Source: Leeuwenhoekiella palythoae (lineage in GTDB: Bacteria; Bacteroidota; Bacteroidia; Flavobacteriales; Flavobacteriaceae). Taken from it: a stretch of 64,000 nucleotides of DNA. The position numbers and the translations under genes are program-made. The stretch lies in the NCBI RefSeq assembly GCF_900130045.1, contig NZ_FQXT01000005.1:124001-188000 (forward strand). The letters are read 5' to 3'. This document shows positions 8,618 to 17,872 of this stretch, one piece after another. The notes beneath the pieces were generated by a model, which did not search any database, was not told the origin of the DNA, and worked only from the letters and a program-made list of their open reading frames with translations. Within the stretch, counting starts at the first letter, position 1, and the number at the start of each line of letters is the position of its first letter.

Positions 8618-9946
8618 TTAGCGCATTTGATTCATCATCTGCATCATTTTGGCTCCGCCGCCACCTTGCATCATCTTCATCATTTTACTCATTTGGTTGA
8701 ATTGCTTCAACAACTGATTCACCTCTTGAACCGAAGTTCCAGAACCTTTACTAATGCGTTTTTTACGACTTGAATTTATAATCGATGGCTGGGTACGCTC
8801 AGCCGGAGTCATACTGTGAATGATCGCTTCGATTCCTTTAAAAGCGTCATCATCAATATCAAGACCTTTTAGTGCTTTACCGGCACCGGGAATCATCCCG
8901 ATAAGGTCTTTCATATTACCCATTTTCTTGATCTGCTGAATCTGCTTCAGAAAGTCGTCAAAACCGAACTGGTTTTTGGCGATCTTCTTTTGCAGTTTGC
9001 GTGCTTCTTCTTCATCAAACTGTTCCTGCGCACGCTCCACAAGAGAAACCACGTCTCCCATACCAAGAATACGATCGGCCATACGTGAAGGATAGAACAC
9101 ATCAATTGCTTCCATCTTTTCACCGGTACCGATGAATTTGATGGGTTTATCTACAACCGTTTTGATAGAAAGCGCCGCACCACCACGAGTATCACCATCT
9201 AATTTGGTTAAGATCACCCCGTCAAAATTCAAAACATCGTTAAATGCCTTTGCAGTATTTACCGCATCCTGACCTGTCATTGAGTCAACAACAAATAAGG
9301 TTTCCTGTGGCTTGATCGCTTCGTGAATCGCAGCGATCTCATTCATCATCGCTTGATCAACTGCAAGTCGACCAGCGGTATCAATAATCACCGCGTTAAA
9401 TCCGTTTGCTTTTGCGTGTGCAATTGCCGCTTGAGAGATCTTAACCGGATCTTTTTCTTCTTTGTTAGAATAGACCTCAACACCGATCTGCCCACCTACT
9501 ACGTGCAACTGATCTATCGCCGCAGGACGGTAAACATCACAAGCAACCAGAAGTGGTTTTTTAGTCTTTTTATTTTTAAGGAAATTAGCCAGCTTACCAG
9601 AAAAAGTGGTTTTACCACTACCCTGCAAACCAGACATCAAAATAACCGAAGGATTCCCCGAAAGGTTGATGCCCTCAGCCTCACCGCCCATAAGTTCGGT
9701 AAGTTCATCTTTTACCAATTTGGTCATCAATTGACCTGGTTTTAAAGCGGTCAATACATCTTGACCCAGTGCTTTTTCTTTAACCGTATTGGTAAAGTCT
9801 TTAGCTATTTTATAATTAACATCAGCATCTACAAGGGCGCGACGAATTTCTTTAAGGGTTTCGGCTACATTTACTTCTGTAATCTGGCCGTGCCCCTTAA
9901 GCACGTGCATCGCCTTATCTAACTTATCACTTAAATTATCAAACAT
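8618..9946 (-). CDS. ffh: signal recognition particle GTPase
   Basis: 442 residues, N-G-M domain order of Ffh/SRP54. GTPase motifs: GLQGSGKTTFSGKLA (P-loop), DVYRPAAIDQL, IDTAGRL, TKLDGDTRGG. The M domain ends with a very Met-rich tail (MMKMMQGGGGAKMMQMMNQMR) that binds signal sequences and 4.5S RNA. It directs inner-membrane proteins to the translocon; the SecY partner is encoded further along this window. A near-consensus -7 box about 120 bases upstream is its likely promoter. Confidence 0.97.
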   Translation of the reverse strand: MFDNLSDKLDKAMHVLKGHGQITEVNVAETLKEIRRALVDADVNYKIAKDFTNTVKEKALGQDVLTALKPGQLMTKLVKDELTELMGGEAEGINLSGNPSVILMSGLQGSGKTTFSGKLANFLKNKKTKKPLLVACDVYRPAAIDQLHVVGGQIGVEVYSNKEEKDPVKISQAAIAHAKANGFNAVIIDTAGRLAVDQAMMNEIAAIHEAIKPQETLFVVDSMTGQDAVNTAKAFNDVLNFDGVILTKLDGDTRGGAALSIKTVVDKPIKFIGTGEKMEAIDVFYPSRMADRILGMGDVVSLVERAQEQFDEEEARKLQKKIAKNQFGFDDFLKQIQQIKKMGNMKDLIGMIPGAGKALKGLDIDDDAFKGIEAIIHSMTPAERTQPSIINSSRKKRISKGSGTSVQEVNQLLKQFNQMSKMMKMMQGGGGAKMMQMMNQMR

Positions 9947-10065
9947 AGGTCATATACTAAAAAACACTCCTCAATATCAATTCAAGGAAATGTTTTGAAT
10001 TGGTAAAATATTCTATAAGAACACAGCCCTCAAAGCAGGATCAAGTGTTTCAAATAATAAGGATG

Positions 10066-10073
10066 CAAAGCTA
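10066..10073 (-). promoter_or_regulatory. candidate -7 box for ffh-folD
   Basis: On the minus strand this reads TAGCTTTG, an exact match to the Bacteroidota -7 consensus TAnnTTTG, roughly 120 bases upstream of the ffh start. I see no TTG at the expected -33 spacing, so this is a half-supported call. Confidence 0.45.
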
Positions 10074-10124
10074 AGGATTTGAAGGCTATTTGTAAAGCCT
10101 TATTATAAGGTAAAAGGAATAAAA

Positions 10125-10156
10125 AAACGCTGTCCTTATCCATAAGAACAGCGTTT
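10125..10156 (-). terminator. intrinsic terminator of the acidic lipoprotein gene
   Basis: Inverted repeat AAACGCTGT ... ACAGCGTTT with an inner CTTAT/ATAAG pair; on the minus strand it is followed by a T-run. It lies 27 bases after the lipoprotein stop codon. Confidence 0.85.
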
Positions 10157-10182
10157 TATAAGAGGCGTTTATTCTTTACGCA

Positions 10183-11247
10183 TTATAACTTAGAAAAAAC
10201 CAATTTAAATGTCGTATCTGTGGTGCTCTGCAATTCGATGGTACTTGAAGATTGACTAACTACTTCAAAGGTTCCGTTAAGAACTGAAAATTCTGAGTCA
10301 CTCGTAAAGTTTAGCTCAAGAAAAACTTCAGTTTCTGAGGTCGTGTTAAAAAATGCTTCCACATCAGTTACCAGATTGGTTAGGCTATTACGTACAACTA
10401 CACGCTTATCATTTGTAAATTCAAAAGTATAATTAGCAAATTGCTGACTGAATTCTGCCCCTGCCTGAACACCAGACTCAAGCTCAAAACGTGCACCGGT
10501 TATCGCCTCTTCAAGATCTTCTCTTAGATCTTCGGCTTCATCACGCGCCTCTTCCTCAAGATCATCTTCTGACTCGCACGATTGTAATTCTGCAATCAAT
10601 TCTGCATCAGAATTAATCGTTATACTTCCATCACTCGAACCAGATAAACTAATTGGATATTGAAGGCTGAAATATTGATCGTCACCCAAATCATTGATAA
10701 ATGCGTAAGCTTCCTGATCACTAGTAAGCACTACGCTCCCTGTCTGTTGCGCATTGGCGTCAAAGGTAAATACGGTAATAGGGTAATCAAATTCTAGACA
10801 ACTAATAGCGTCATCTCTACTCTCATCAGCCGCTTCACACGCTTCTTCTAACGCTTCTAACTCTTGCTCATTTTGAATAGTCACCACCGAATAATCACTT
10901 AAACGCATTTCAATAGGAAACTGAAAACGCACCTCATCTTCATCGTTAGTAAATTCGGCAAAAATCTCAGCGATTAACGTCAAGCTGGCTTCATTAACAA
11001 TGGTAAGCTCTTGACCGTTCACTTCTGCAACTACCGGAAGAATCACAGACGCACAGCTTATATCATCTAGAATATCGTCTTCAGAGCCGTCATTTGCAGT
11101 GCTACGCTCTATATATTCTGCAGGTTCTGACTGTTTCGTATTGGTATTCTCATTACCTTCAATCAGCACGTCTTCTTCATTCTGACAAGAACCAAAAAGC
11201 AATGCTGCGAGAAAAGTTATACTTAAAAATGTTTTTAGATTTTTCAT
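10183..11247 (-). CDS. acidic secreted lipoprotein with two internal repeats
   Basis: 354 residues from ATG at 11247; six earlier codons would push a start ahead of the signal. Lipoprotein signal MKNLKTFLSITFLAALLFGSC with Cys 21. After an acidic linker come two related units of about 80 residues (about 62-142 and 145-225): each begins DDxISC, carries a (F/Y)PI strand in the middle, then TI followed by an acidic EL helix and closes with (S/A)CE. A charged helical stretch (LEEEARDEAEDLREDLEEAI) then leads to a beta-rich C-terminal domain. Function unknown. It is transcribed divergently from the ECF sigma gene, 139 bases apart. Confidence 0.72.
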   Translation of the reverse strand: MKNLKTFLSITFLAALLFGSCQNEEDVLIEGNENTNTKQSEPAEYIERSTANDGSEDDILDDISCASVILPVVAEVNGQELTIVNEASLTLIAEIFAEFTNDEDEVRFQFPIEMRLSDYSVVTIQNEQELEALEEACEAADESRDDAISCLEFDYPITVFTFDANAQQTGSVVLTSDQEAYAFINDLGDDQYFSLQYPISLSGSSDGSITINSDAELIAELQSCESEDDLEEEARDEAEDLREDLEEAITGARFELESGVQAGAEFSQQFANYTFEFTNDKRVVVRNSLTNLVTDVEAFFNTTSETEVFLELNFTSDSEFSVLNGTFEVVSQSSSTIELQSTTDTTFKLVFSKL

Positions 11248-11327
11248 AATAGTAAAATTATACAAAGGTTATTTAAAGTTCGTATTCACCCTTAAGACAA
11301 CCCAAAACCTCTTTACCCTACCCTCAC

Positions 11328-11363
11328 TTGAAAAAAAATTAGAAAAATATTTTAGTAGCTTTG
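11328..11363 (+). promoter_or_regulatory. candidate promoter of the ECF sigma-fecR-receptor operon
   Basis: TAGCTTTG at 11356-11363 matches the TAnnTTTG -7 consensus exactly and lies 23 bases before the sigma-factor ATG. A TTG at 11328-11330 could be the -33 element, but the 25-base spacer is longer than the usual 17-23. Confidence 0.5.
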
Positions 11364-11386
11364 AAATATTAGATGCCCCTAACCCT

Positions 11387-11911
11387 ATGAACGAGCAAGA
11401 CAAGCATACCGATCTTTGCCACGAAGCTACCTTTAAACGTTTCTACCTAGAGTTTATTCAGGCTGCTAAAAACTTTGCTTTTTATAAATGCGGGGACGAA
11501 CAGGAAGCTCTAGACTTGACTCAAGAGGCTTTTGTAAAAATCTGGAATCGTTGTAATAACATCGAGTTCAAAAAAGCTAAAACCTATTTATTTACAACCA
11601 TCAACAATTCTTTTCTTAATGCAGTAAAGCATAAAAAAGTAGTATTGAACTATCAAAGAAATCAAGCTTCAGAAGAATCAGAATCTAACGAAGACCCCCA
11701 ATTTATTTTACGCGAAAAAGAGTTTAAAAAAACGCTGAACAGCGCCATCGCCTCGTTAACAGAAGCCCAGCGCGAAGTGTTCTTATTAAATAGAATAGAT
11801 GGAAAGAAATACGCAGAGATAGCCGAAATGCTTAACATTTCCGTAAAAGCGGTCGAAAAACGTATGAGCCAGGCTTTAAAAAACTTAAGGCAACAAATCC
11901 CAGAATTTTAA
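11387..11911 (+). CDS. ECF-type RNA polymerase sigma factor
   Basis: 174 residues. Region 2 (about 10-75) includes QEALDLTQEAFVKIWNRC and the promoter-melting AKTYLFTTINNSFLNAVKHKK; region 4 (about 115-170) holds the helix-turn-helix MLNISVKAVEKRMSQALKNLR. No region 1 or 3, as expected for group 4 sigma factors. A FecR anti-sigma gene starts 58 bases later and a TonB receptor follows, the standard cell-surface signalling set of Bacteroidota. It should direct transcription of this operon and perhaps of the divergent lipoprotein; that last step is inference. Confidence 0.92.
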   Translation: MNEQDKHTDLCHEATFKRFYLEFIQAAKNFAFYKCGDEQEALDLTQEAFVKIWNRCNNIEFKKAKTYLFTTINNSFLNAVKHKKVVLNYQRNQASEESESNEDPQFILREKEFKKTLNSAIASLTEAQREVFLLNRIDGKKYAEIAEMLNISVKAVEKRMSQALKNLRQQIPEF

Positions 11912-11969
11912 CAACTTAAAGGGTAGGGTTTTCCGCTTTTAAGGTGTCTAACAAGTAACTAAGGAAATT

Positions 11970-12878
11970 ATGCAGCATCAAGAAGAACTTTTAAAATGGC
12001 TAAACGGCGACATGAACGCCGAAGAATTGGCTGCATTTAAACAAACCCAAACGTATAAAGAATATCACAAAATAGCTACATACGCTTCCCGGTTGAAGCC
12101 TAATACGCTTGACAAAGAAGCGGCTTACAAGTCCTTTAAAACAAAAATTACACAAAAGCCGCAACCTAAAGTTATTAAGCTTCCCTATAAAACTTGGATC
12201 AGCACTGCAGCAGCCGTACTGGTCATTTTAATAACCTCTTATATCTTTTTAAAATCTGATCAAAAAATCATCAAAGCAACAGATGATTTTGTGCAAATCA
12301 CCTTACCCGATGCTTCTGAAGCTACCCTAAACAATGCTTCACAGATCTCCTATAATCCTAAAGATTGGGAAGATGGCACGCGTAATTTAGAACTTGAAGG
12401 AGAAGCTTTTTTTAAAGTCAATAAAGGAAGTGTTTTTAAAGTTGCTACTGCGCAAGGCACAATACAAGTGCTGGGCACTCAATTTAATGTAAATCATAGA
12501 AAAGGTTATTTTGAAGTTTCCTGCTACGAAGGAAGTGTAGAAGTCGCGGTAACGCTTGACACCTTGATTCTCAAACCTGGTGACACCTATCGCTTGATAT
12601 CTGGTAAATCTGAATTAAAAATCAACAATGATCAAAAGCAACCCTCTTGGCTAGACTACGAGCTTAGCTTTGACGAGGTTCCCTATCATATTGTGATCGC
12701 CGCGCTAGAACGTCAATTTAATATTCAGATTTCTTATCCGGCACAATTAAAAGACCAAGTATTCACCGGTAGCTTTAGTACCAAAAAATTAGAAAGTGCG
12801 CTTCAAGGAGTAACCCTCCCGTTTGGGATCACTTATAAATCAGACAAGGATCAAAGCTTTATATTTTATGCTGAATAA
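11970..12878 (+). CDS. FecR-type anti-sigma factor
   Basis: 302 residues. A cytoplasmic N-terminus (about 1-70, sigma-binding) is followed by one membrane helix (WISTAAAVLVILITSYIFL), the periplasmic FecR domain (DFVQITLPDASEATLNNAS ... LELEGEAFFKVNKG ... GTQFNV ... CYEGSVEV), and a C-terminal DUF4974 domain (LSFDEVPYHIVIAALERQF ...). It should hold the sigma factor inactive until the partner receptor signals. The last codons overlap the start of the receptor gene by 11 bases, implying coupled translation. Confidence 0.92.
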   Translation: MQHQEELLKWLNGDMNAEELAAFKQTQTYKEYHKIATYASRLKPNTLDKEAAYKSFKTKITQKPQPKVIKLPYKTWISTAAAVLVILITSYIFLKSDQKIIKATDDFVQITLPDASEATLNNASQISYNPKDWEDGTRNLELEGEAFFKVNKGSVFKVATAQGTIQVLGTQFNVNHRKGYFEVSCYEGSVEVAVTLDTLILKPGDTYRLISGKSELKINNDQKQPSWLDYELSFDEVPYHIVIAALERQFNIQISYPAQLKDQVFTGSFSTKKLESALQGVTLPFGITYKSDKDQSFIFYAE

Positions 12879-15387
12879 AGAAAAATATTGGCTGATCATG
12901 CTACTTTTCACTTCCATATTCGGCACAGCTCAAGACCGAAGCGAGGTTGATTTGGTTACTTATTTAGATACTGTAGAAACGTCATTCAACATTCGTTTCT
13001 CGTATCAAACTGAAGCGGTACAAGACCTAAAATTACAGAATTCAACGTTTGAGCAATTAGACCAAACCTTGCAGTATATCACAAAGCAAACCGGGTTGAC
13101 CATCACTAAAATCGATGATCGGTATTATAGTATTCTACCTAGAACTTCGTCTATTTTTTGCGCTCAAATTCTTGATGCTGCAACGCTGAAACCACTGGAA
13201 GGAGCAACAATTCAAGCATTAAACAAAAACGCGAGTGCCGTGACAGACGCCAACGGTTATATTGAACTAGCACTTATAAAACCCGGAGATAGCATCAAGG
13301 TATCGTTTTTAGGTTATCAAACCGAGGTTCTTAAGGTAGAAAGGCTTACTTCTAATTGTCAGCAAATCAGTTTAGCTCCTAAAAGTTTTACGTTGGAAGA
13401 AGTGGTGATTAAACGCTTATTCAGTCGAGGTATTCGTAAATTTCCAGACGACCGTATTGAGATAAACACACGTGAATTTGACATTTTACCGGGATTGACA
13501 GATCCTGATATTCTACAAACGCTGCAAATTTTACCAGGAATAGAGAGTATAGACGAAAGCATCAATAATATAAATGTGCGCGGTGGAACCCAAGATGAAA
13601 ACTTGATGCTTTGGGATGAAATCAAAATGTATCATACCGGTCATTTTTTTGGCTTAATTTCAGCATATAACCCTAATTTAACTGAGCGCGTTGAAGTCAC
13701 TAAAAACGCCAACAGCTCAGAGTATTCAGGTGGAGTAAGCAGTACTATAAAAATGTACACACCTAATGCTATAACCGAAAAAATATCAGGTGGTGCCGGC
13801 TTTAATGGTCTCAGTGCAGACGCTTTTCTTCAAATACCTATAAGTACAAAGCTCGCTCTTCAAATAAGCGGAAGAAGGTCTTTTGCCGATTATTTTCAAA
13901 CACCCACATATACTTCTTATTTCAATCGAAGTTTTCAAGATTCAGAGATCAAAAATGATGGTAGCTCTGCTGAAAATATCAAATCACTTTCTGATTTTAG
14001 ATTTCACGATTATTCAGCAAAAATTCTTTACGATATCAGTCCAAAACATCAACTCAGAGCCAGTTTTATATCACTCAACAACACTCTAGAATACTCCGAG
14101 TCTGACGTTGATGAACAACTCATTAATGAAAGTTTGATAGATCAGGATAATATCGCCTTCGGAATCCATCTAAGCAGCGTCATTAACCCCGCTTATGACA
14201 CGTTTCTTAATGCATATTATACGCAATACAACATTCGCTCAACAGATCAAGATTTCAGCAACAATCAGGTATTAGCCCAAACCAATCAAGTACTCGAAAC
14301 CGCTTTTAAAGCAAAAGGAACCTGGCACCTGAATTCCCGCATGAACTTTGAACACGGTTATGAATTTACTGAAACTGGAATTCGCAATACAACAAGTGTC
14401 AATCAGCCGGTGTTTCAGCAACGCAAAAAGGATGTTGTTAGACAACATGCAATTTTTGGAGATTGGAGCCTTGCTACCAACAATTTCAGGCTGCGTACAG
14501 GATTACGTACAACCTATTTTGAAAAATTCAAAAAAGTTAGACTAGAGCCTCGCATAAATATTCGTCAAAAAATAGGGCATTTTGCTTTAAAAACAGAAGC
14601 CGCTTTAAAAAACCAAAGCACCACACAGATCATTGATTTTGAAGATAATTTTCTAGGGGTAGAAAAACGGCGGTGGGTTTTAGTCAATGACAATGACATT
14701 CCTTTAATCACTAGCAAACAAATAAGTCTAGGCGTTGATTACACTCAAAATAATTGGCTGATTGATCTTACTGGTTTTTACAAACAAGTCTCCGGAATAA
14801 CTGCATCAAACCAAGGCTTTCAGAACCAATTTAAATTCATCAAAACCAATGGCAGCTATGAGACCAAAGGTTTAGAATTTCTAGTAAACAAAACCACTCC
14901 AAAATTAAGCACTTGGTTTACCTACACCTTGGCAACTAACGTGTATTCTTTTGAATCGCTGAATCCCGCGACCTTTCCCAACAACACAGATATCAGGCAT
15001 TCTATAAATACGGGAGGTTCGTATGCGCTCTTTAATAATTTTAAAATTGCAGTGAGCTTGAATTATCACACGGGAAGACCTTATACCTTACCCATAGAAA
15101 ATGCAGAAACGCTGCCCAGCAGTAGCAACACCTACGTCGTGAATTACGACACTCCAAATGCAGCCAATCTAGAAGACTTCATGCGTTTTGATGCCACCGC
15201 TAACTATTCGTTTAACTGGGATGCAGTCACAGCAAAATTTACGCTGGGTATTATTAATATTCTAAATCAAACCAATACCATTCAAAGGTATTATGAGGTT
15301 AACCCTGACGACAACACACAGGCTATTGCCATACAGAATAATTCACTAGGTTTTACTCCTAATGCATCCCTCCGCTTGACGTTTTAA
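12868..15387 (+). CDS. TonB-dependent receptor with STN signalling domain
   Basis: 839 residues from ATG 12868; an upstream start at 12823 would lie deeper inside fecR and lacks a signal peptide at its tip. Order: signal peptide ending FGTAQ, STN domain (about 25-90, SFNIRFSYQTEAVQDLKLQN), carboxypeptidase-regulatory-like domain (about 98-175), plug (PGIESIDESINNINVRGGTQ) and a 22-strand barrel ending in Phe. The STN domain would touch the FecR C-terminus to pass the signal of substrate binding. There is no SusD partner. The ligand is unknown; siderophore or peptide are possible. Its stop codon abuts that of argS. Confidence 0.9.
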   Translation: MLNKEKYWLIMLLFTSIFGTAQDRSEVDLVTYLDTVETSFNIRFSYQTEAVQDLKLQNSTFEQLDQTLQYITKQTGLTITKIDDRYYSILPRTSSIFCAQILDAATLKPLEGATIQALNKNASAVTDANGYIELALIKPGDSIKVSFLGYQTEVLKVERLTSNCQQISLAPKSFTLEEVVIKRLFSRGIRKFPDDRIEINTREFDILPGLTDPDILQTLQILPGIESIDESINNINVRGGTQDENLMLWDEIKMYHTGHFFGLISAYNPNLTERVEVTKNANSSEYSGGVSSTIKMYTPNAITEKISGGAGFNGLSADAFLQIPISTKLALQISGRRSFADYFQTPTYTSYFNRSFQDSEIKNDGSSAENIKSLSDFRFHDYSAKILYDISPKHQLRASFISLNNTLEYSESDVDEQLINESLIDQDNIAFGIHLSSVINPAYDTFLNAYYTQYNIRSTDQDFSNNQVLAQTNQVLETAFKAKGTWHLNSRMNFEHGYEFTETGIRNTTSVNQPVFQQRKKDVVRQHAIFGDWSLATNNFRLRTGLRTTYFEKFKKVRLEPRINIRQKIGHFALKTEAALKNQSTTQIIDFEDNFLGVEKRRWVLVNDNDIPLITSKQISLGVDYTQNNWLIDLTGFYKQVSGITASNQGFQNQFKFIKTNGSYETKGLEFLVNKTTPKLSTWFTYTLATNVYSFESLNPATFPNNTDIRHSINTGGSYALFNNFKIAVSLNYHTGRPYTLPIENAETLPSSSNTYVVNYDTPNAANLEDFMRFDATANYSFNWDAVTAKFTLGIINILNQTNTIQRYYEVNPDDNTQAIAIQNNSLGFTPNASLRLTF

Positions 15388-17163
15388 TTACATACGCTCA
15401 GGAACCTGAATCCCAAGTAATCCAAATGCCGCCTCGATCACCTCGCCTACTTTTTTAGAAAGCGCTACGCGGAAGCTTTTTTCTGCATCGGTATCTGCGC
15501 CTAAAATAGAGACTTGTTGATAGAAAGAATTAAACTCTTTTACTAAGTCATAGGTATAATTTGCGATCAATGCCGGACTGTGGTTTTCTGCGGCCAACTG
15601 TACCGTTTCAGGATATAAAGCAAGTTGTTTGATCAGCTCTTTTTCTTTAGGCTGAAGCGCTTCATACACATAATCTTGAGCAACTCCGGTATCTTGAGCC
15701 TTTCTCAAAATCGACTGAATACGCGCATAAGTATACTGAATAAACGGACCTGTATTTCCTTGAAAGTCTACAGATTCTTCCGGATTGAAAAGAATACGCT
15801 TTTTAGGATCTACTTTTAGAATATAGTACTTCAAAGCACCAAGACCAATAATTTTGTACAACTCTTGCTTTTCGACCTCGCTGTAACCGTCCAGTTTTCC
15901 TAATTCTTGGGCGATGTTTCCGGCAGTTGTCGCCATTTCTTCCACAAGATCATCCGCATCAACTACAGTACCTTCACGGCTTTTCATTTTTCCGCTAGGC
16001 AAATCAACCATTCCATAGCTCAAATGGAATAAATGCTCGGCCCAATCATAACCTAATTTTTTCAGAATTAAGAAAAGCACTTTAAAATGGTAATCTTGTT
16101 CATTACCTACGGTATAGATCATTCCGCCTACATCCGGATGATCTTTCACCCGCTGAATCGCGGTACCTATATCTTGCGTCATATAAACCGCAGTACCATC
16201 ACTACGTAGAACGAGTTTCTCATCAAGACCGTCTTCGGTTAAATCACACCAAACCGAACCATCTTCTTTCTTATAAAAAACACCTTTTTTCAGGCCTTCT
16301 TCAATATTGTCTTTTCCTAATAAATAGGTATTGCTTTCGTAATAATAACTGTCAAAATCAACACCCAGATTTTTATAGGTTTCTTCAAAACCACTGTAAA
16401 CCCAGCCGTTCATTTTTTTCCAAAGTGCAACCACTTCTTCATCACCGGCTTCCCATTTGCGCAACATATCTTGAGCTTCAAGAATAAGCGGCGCTTCCTT
16501 TTCGGCTTCTTCTTTCGTTTTTCCTTGCGCTACTAAATAGGATTGTTCTTCTTTGTAGGCTTTATCAAACTTCACGTAATAATTCCCTACCAACTTATCG
16601 CCTTTGAGTCCGGTTGATTCTGGAGTTTCACCTGCACCAAATTTCTGCCAAGCCAGCATACTCTTGCAAATATGGATTCCGCGGTCGTTGATGATCTGTG
16701 TTTTATACACTTTCTTTCCGCTAGCTTTTAAAATTTCGGCAACAGAATAACCTAATAAATTATTACGGATGTGCCCCAGATGCAACGGCTTGTTTGTGTT
16801 AGGAGAAGAATATTCAACCATCACTGCTTTACCGGCTTCAGGCTCGTGACCAAAGTTTTTTTGGTCTTTAATCACATCAAAGAAATTCAAATAAAAAGCA
16901 TCTGAAATCACAAGATTTAAAAAGCCCTTCACGACATTAAAGTCTGCGATTTCGTCTAGATTCTCTTTCACATAAGTTCCTATCTGCTCGCCTATTACCG
17001 CCGGATTTCCTTTTGCAACGCGCAAAATAGGAAACACCACAACGGTTAGATCTCCTTCAAAATCCTTACGAGTAGGCTGAATTTCAACACTTTCTAGAGT
17101 TGCGCTAAAAAGTTCTTGAACCGCATCTTTAACGGCTTTTGTGAGTTTATCTGATAAATTCAT
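15388..17163 (-). CDS. argS: arginine-tRNA ligase
   Basis: 591 residues from ATG at 17163. A longer frame up to 17259 is rejected because an excellent promoter (17184-17213) lies inside it. Class I synthetase charging tRNA-Arg. The HIGH motif reads HLGH in SSPNTNKPLHLGHIRNN; the KMSKS loop region reads SGKMKSREG. The N-terminal Add-1 domain (about 1-105) and the C-terminal anticodon-binding helical domain (ending ALSKKVGEVIEAAFGLLG) are both present. It is a full-length single-copy housekeeping gene here. Confidence 0.96.
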   Translation of the reverse strand: MNLSDKLTKAVKDAVQELFSATLESVEIQPTRKDFEGDLTVVVFPILRVAKGNPAVIGEQIGTYVKENLDEIADFNVVKGFLNLVISDAFYLNFFDVIKDQKNFGHEPEAGKAVMVEYSSPNTNKPLHLGHIRNNLLGYSVAEILKASGKKVYKTQIINDRGIHICKSMLAWQKFGAGETPESTGLKGDKLVGNYYVKFDKAYKEEQSYLVAQGKTKEEAEKEAPLILEAQDMLRKWEAGDEEVVALWKKMNGWVYSGFEETYKNLGVDFDSYYYESNTYLLGKDNIEEGLKKGVFYKKEDGSVWCDLTEDGLDEKLVLRSDGTAVYMTQDIGTAIQRVKDHPDVGGMIYTVGNEQDYHFKVLFLILKKLGYDWAEHLFHLSYGMVDLPSGKMKSREGTVVDADDLVEEMATTAGNIAQELGKLDGYSEVEKQELYKIIGLGALKYYILKVDPKKRILFNPEESVDFQGNTGPFIQYTYARIQSILRKAQDTGVAQDYVYEALQPKEKELIKQLALYPETVQLAAENHSPALIANYTYDLVKEFNSFYQQVSILGADTDAEKSFRVALSKKVGEVIEAAFGLLGIQVPERM

Positions 17164-17183
17164 GAGTGCTTTTTCTGAAGGCG

Positions 17184-17213
17184 CAAAGATACGTAAAACA
17201 AGCGGTTGACAAA
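17184..17213 (-). promoter_or_regulatory. argS promoter, TTTG-N18-TATCTTTG
   Basis: Read on the minus strand: TTTG (17213-17210), an 18-base spacer, then TATCTTTG (17191-17184), an exact Bacteroidota housekeeping promoter. Transcription would begin near 17180, about 17 bases before the chosen argS ATG, which settles the start codon. Confidence 0.75.
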
Positions 17214-17291
17214 GCAAAATAGCGCAACTCACGCTGATCAAAGTCCGCTTAGATAGCATTAGCCCGCAAAGTGGTATCTTTAAAAGAAAAA

Positions 17292-17723
17292 ATGCTACTT
17301 AATGTCTCCTACAATAATCCTGAAGTTACCCGAAAGATCTACACCGAAGTTGGTAAACCTTTTACGCTGCGCGAGCGCATTAAAATGAAAGGGATTGGTT
17401 CGTCAAAACTCTTTATCACTGCTACGAGTATTGAAATTCACAACCTACTTATTCTGGACAGCTATGTCAACACCTGTAATATTGAAATGCGCCCTAACGG
17501 GATCATAGTGGGTTTCCGCTCGTTGCTAGAATCATACGCACTGATCATCCCGTACTACAAACTACGAATCTACAAAGGCCAAGCCGAAGAATACAGCATT
17601 TACAGAGATCAGTATTTTATAAAAATCAGAGCGAAAGCTAACGACAAAGCCACGCATAAATTCATTAAGAAAATAATGGATTTTAAAGCTGAGAATCTTC
17701 CGCTAGGTCCTGAGGATCTGTAG
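17292..17723 (+). CDS. conserved-type hypothetical protein
   Basis: 143 residues from ATG 17292 (a GTG at 17271 is possible). No signal peptide or membrane segment. Contains two beta-rich stretches (SSKLFITATSIEIHNLLIL; GIIVGFRSLLESYALIIPYYKLRIY) and a charged C-terminal helix (HKFIKKIMDFKAENLP), a pattern resembling a PH-like or bacterial-PH fold, but I cannot assign it. It is divergent from argS and has a weak -7-like TATCTTTA at 17274. Confidence 0.6.
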   Translation: MLLNVSYNNPEVTRKIYTEVGKPFTLRERIKMKGIGSSKLFITATSIEIHNLLILDSYVNTCNIEMRPNGIIVGFRSLLESYALIIPYYKLRIYKGQAEEYSIYRDQYFIKIRAKANDKATHKFIKKIMDFKAENLPLGPEDL

Positions 17724-17815
17724 ATGCCTCATTTCATATAAACTGGCAATAATTTCGAGGAAACACAAGGGCCATAATACGAGAGCCAAATATATTGATC
17801 TAACTTGATATAAAA

Positions 17816-17846
17816 AATGCAGTAGGACATTACACCCTACTGCATT
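17816..17846 (-). terminator. intrinsic terminator of the 17873-18376 gene
   Basis: Stem AATGCAGTAGG / CCTACTGCATT with a 9-base loop; on the minus strand it is followed by TTTTTTATA. It lies 27 bases past the stop of the gene read from the right. Confidence 0.85.
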
Positions 17847-17872
17847 GATAGTAATTCTTTTTTGACTTCTAT

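Noticed and set aside
12823-12867. Longer start of the TonB receptor
   Set aside because: It would lie deep in fecR and precede the signal peptide with a polar stretch.
17164-17259. N-terminal extension of argS
   Set aside because: The added codons span an exact TTTG-N18-TATCTTTG promoter and have no similarity to the Add-1 domain.
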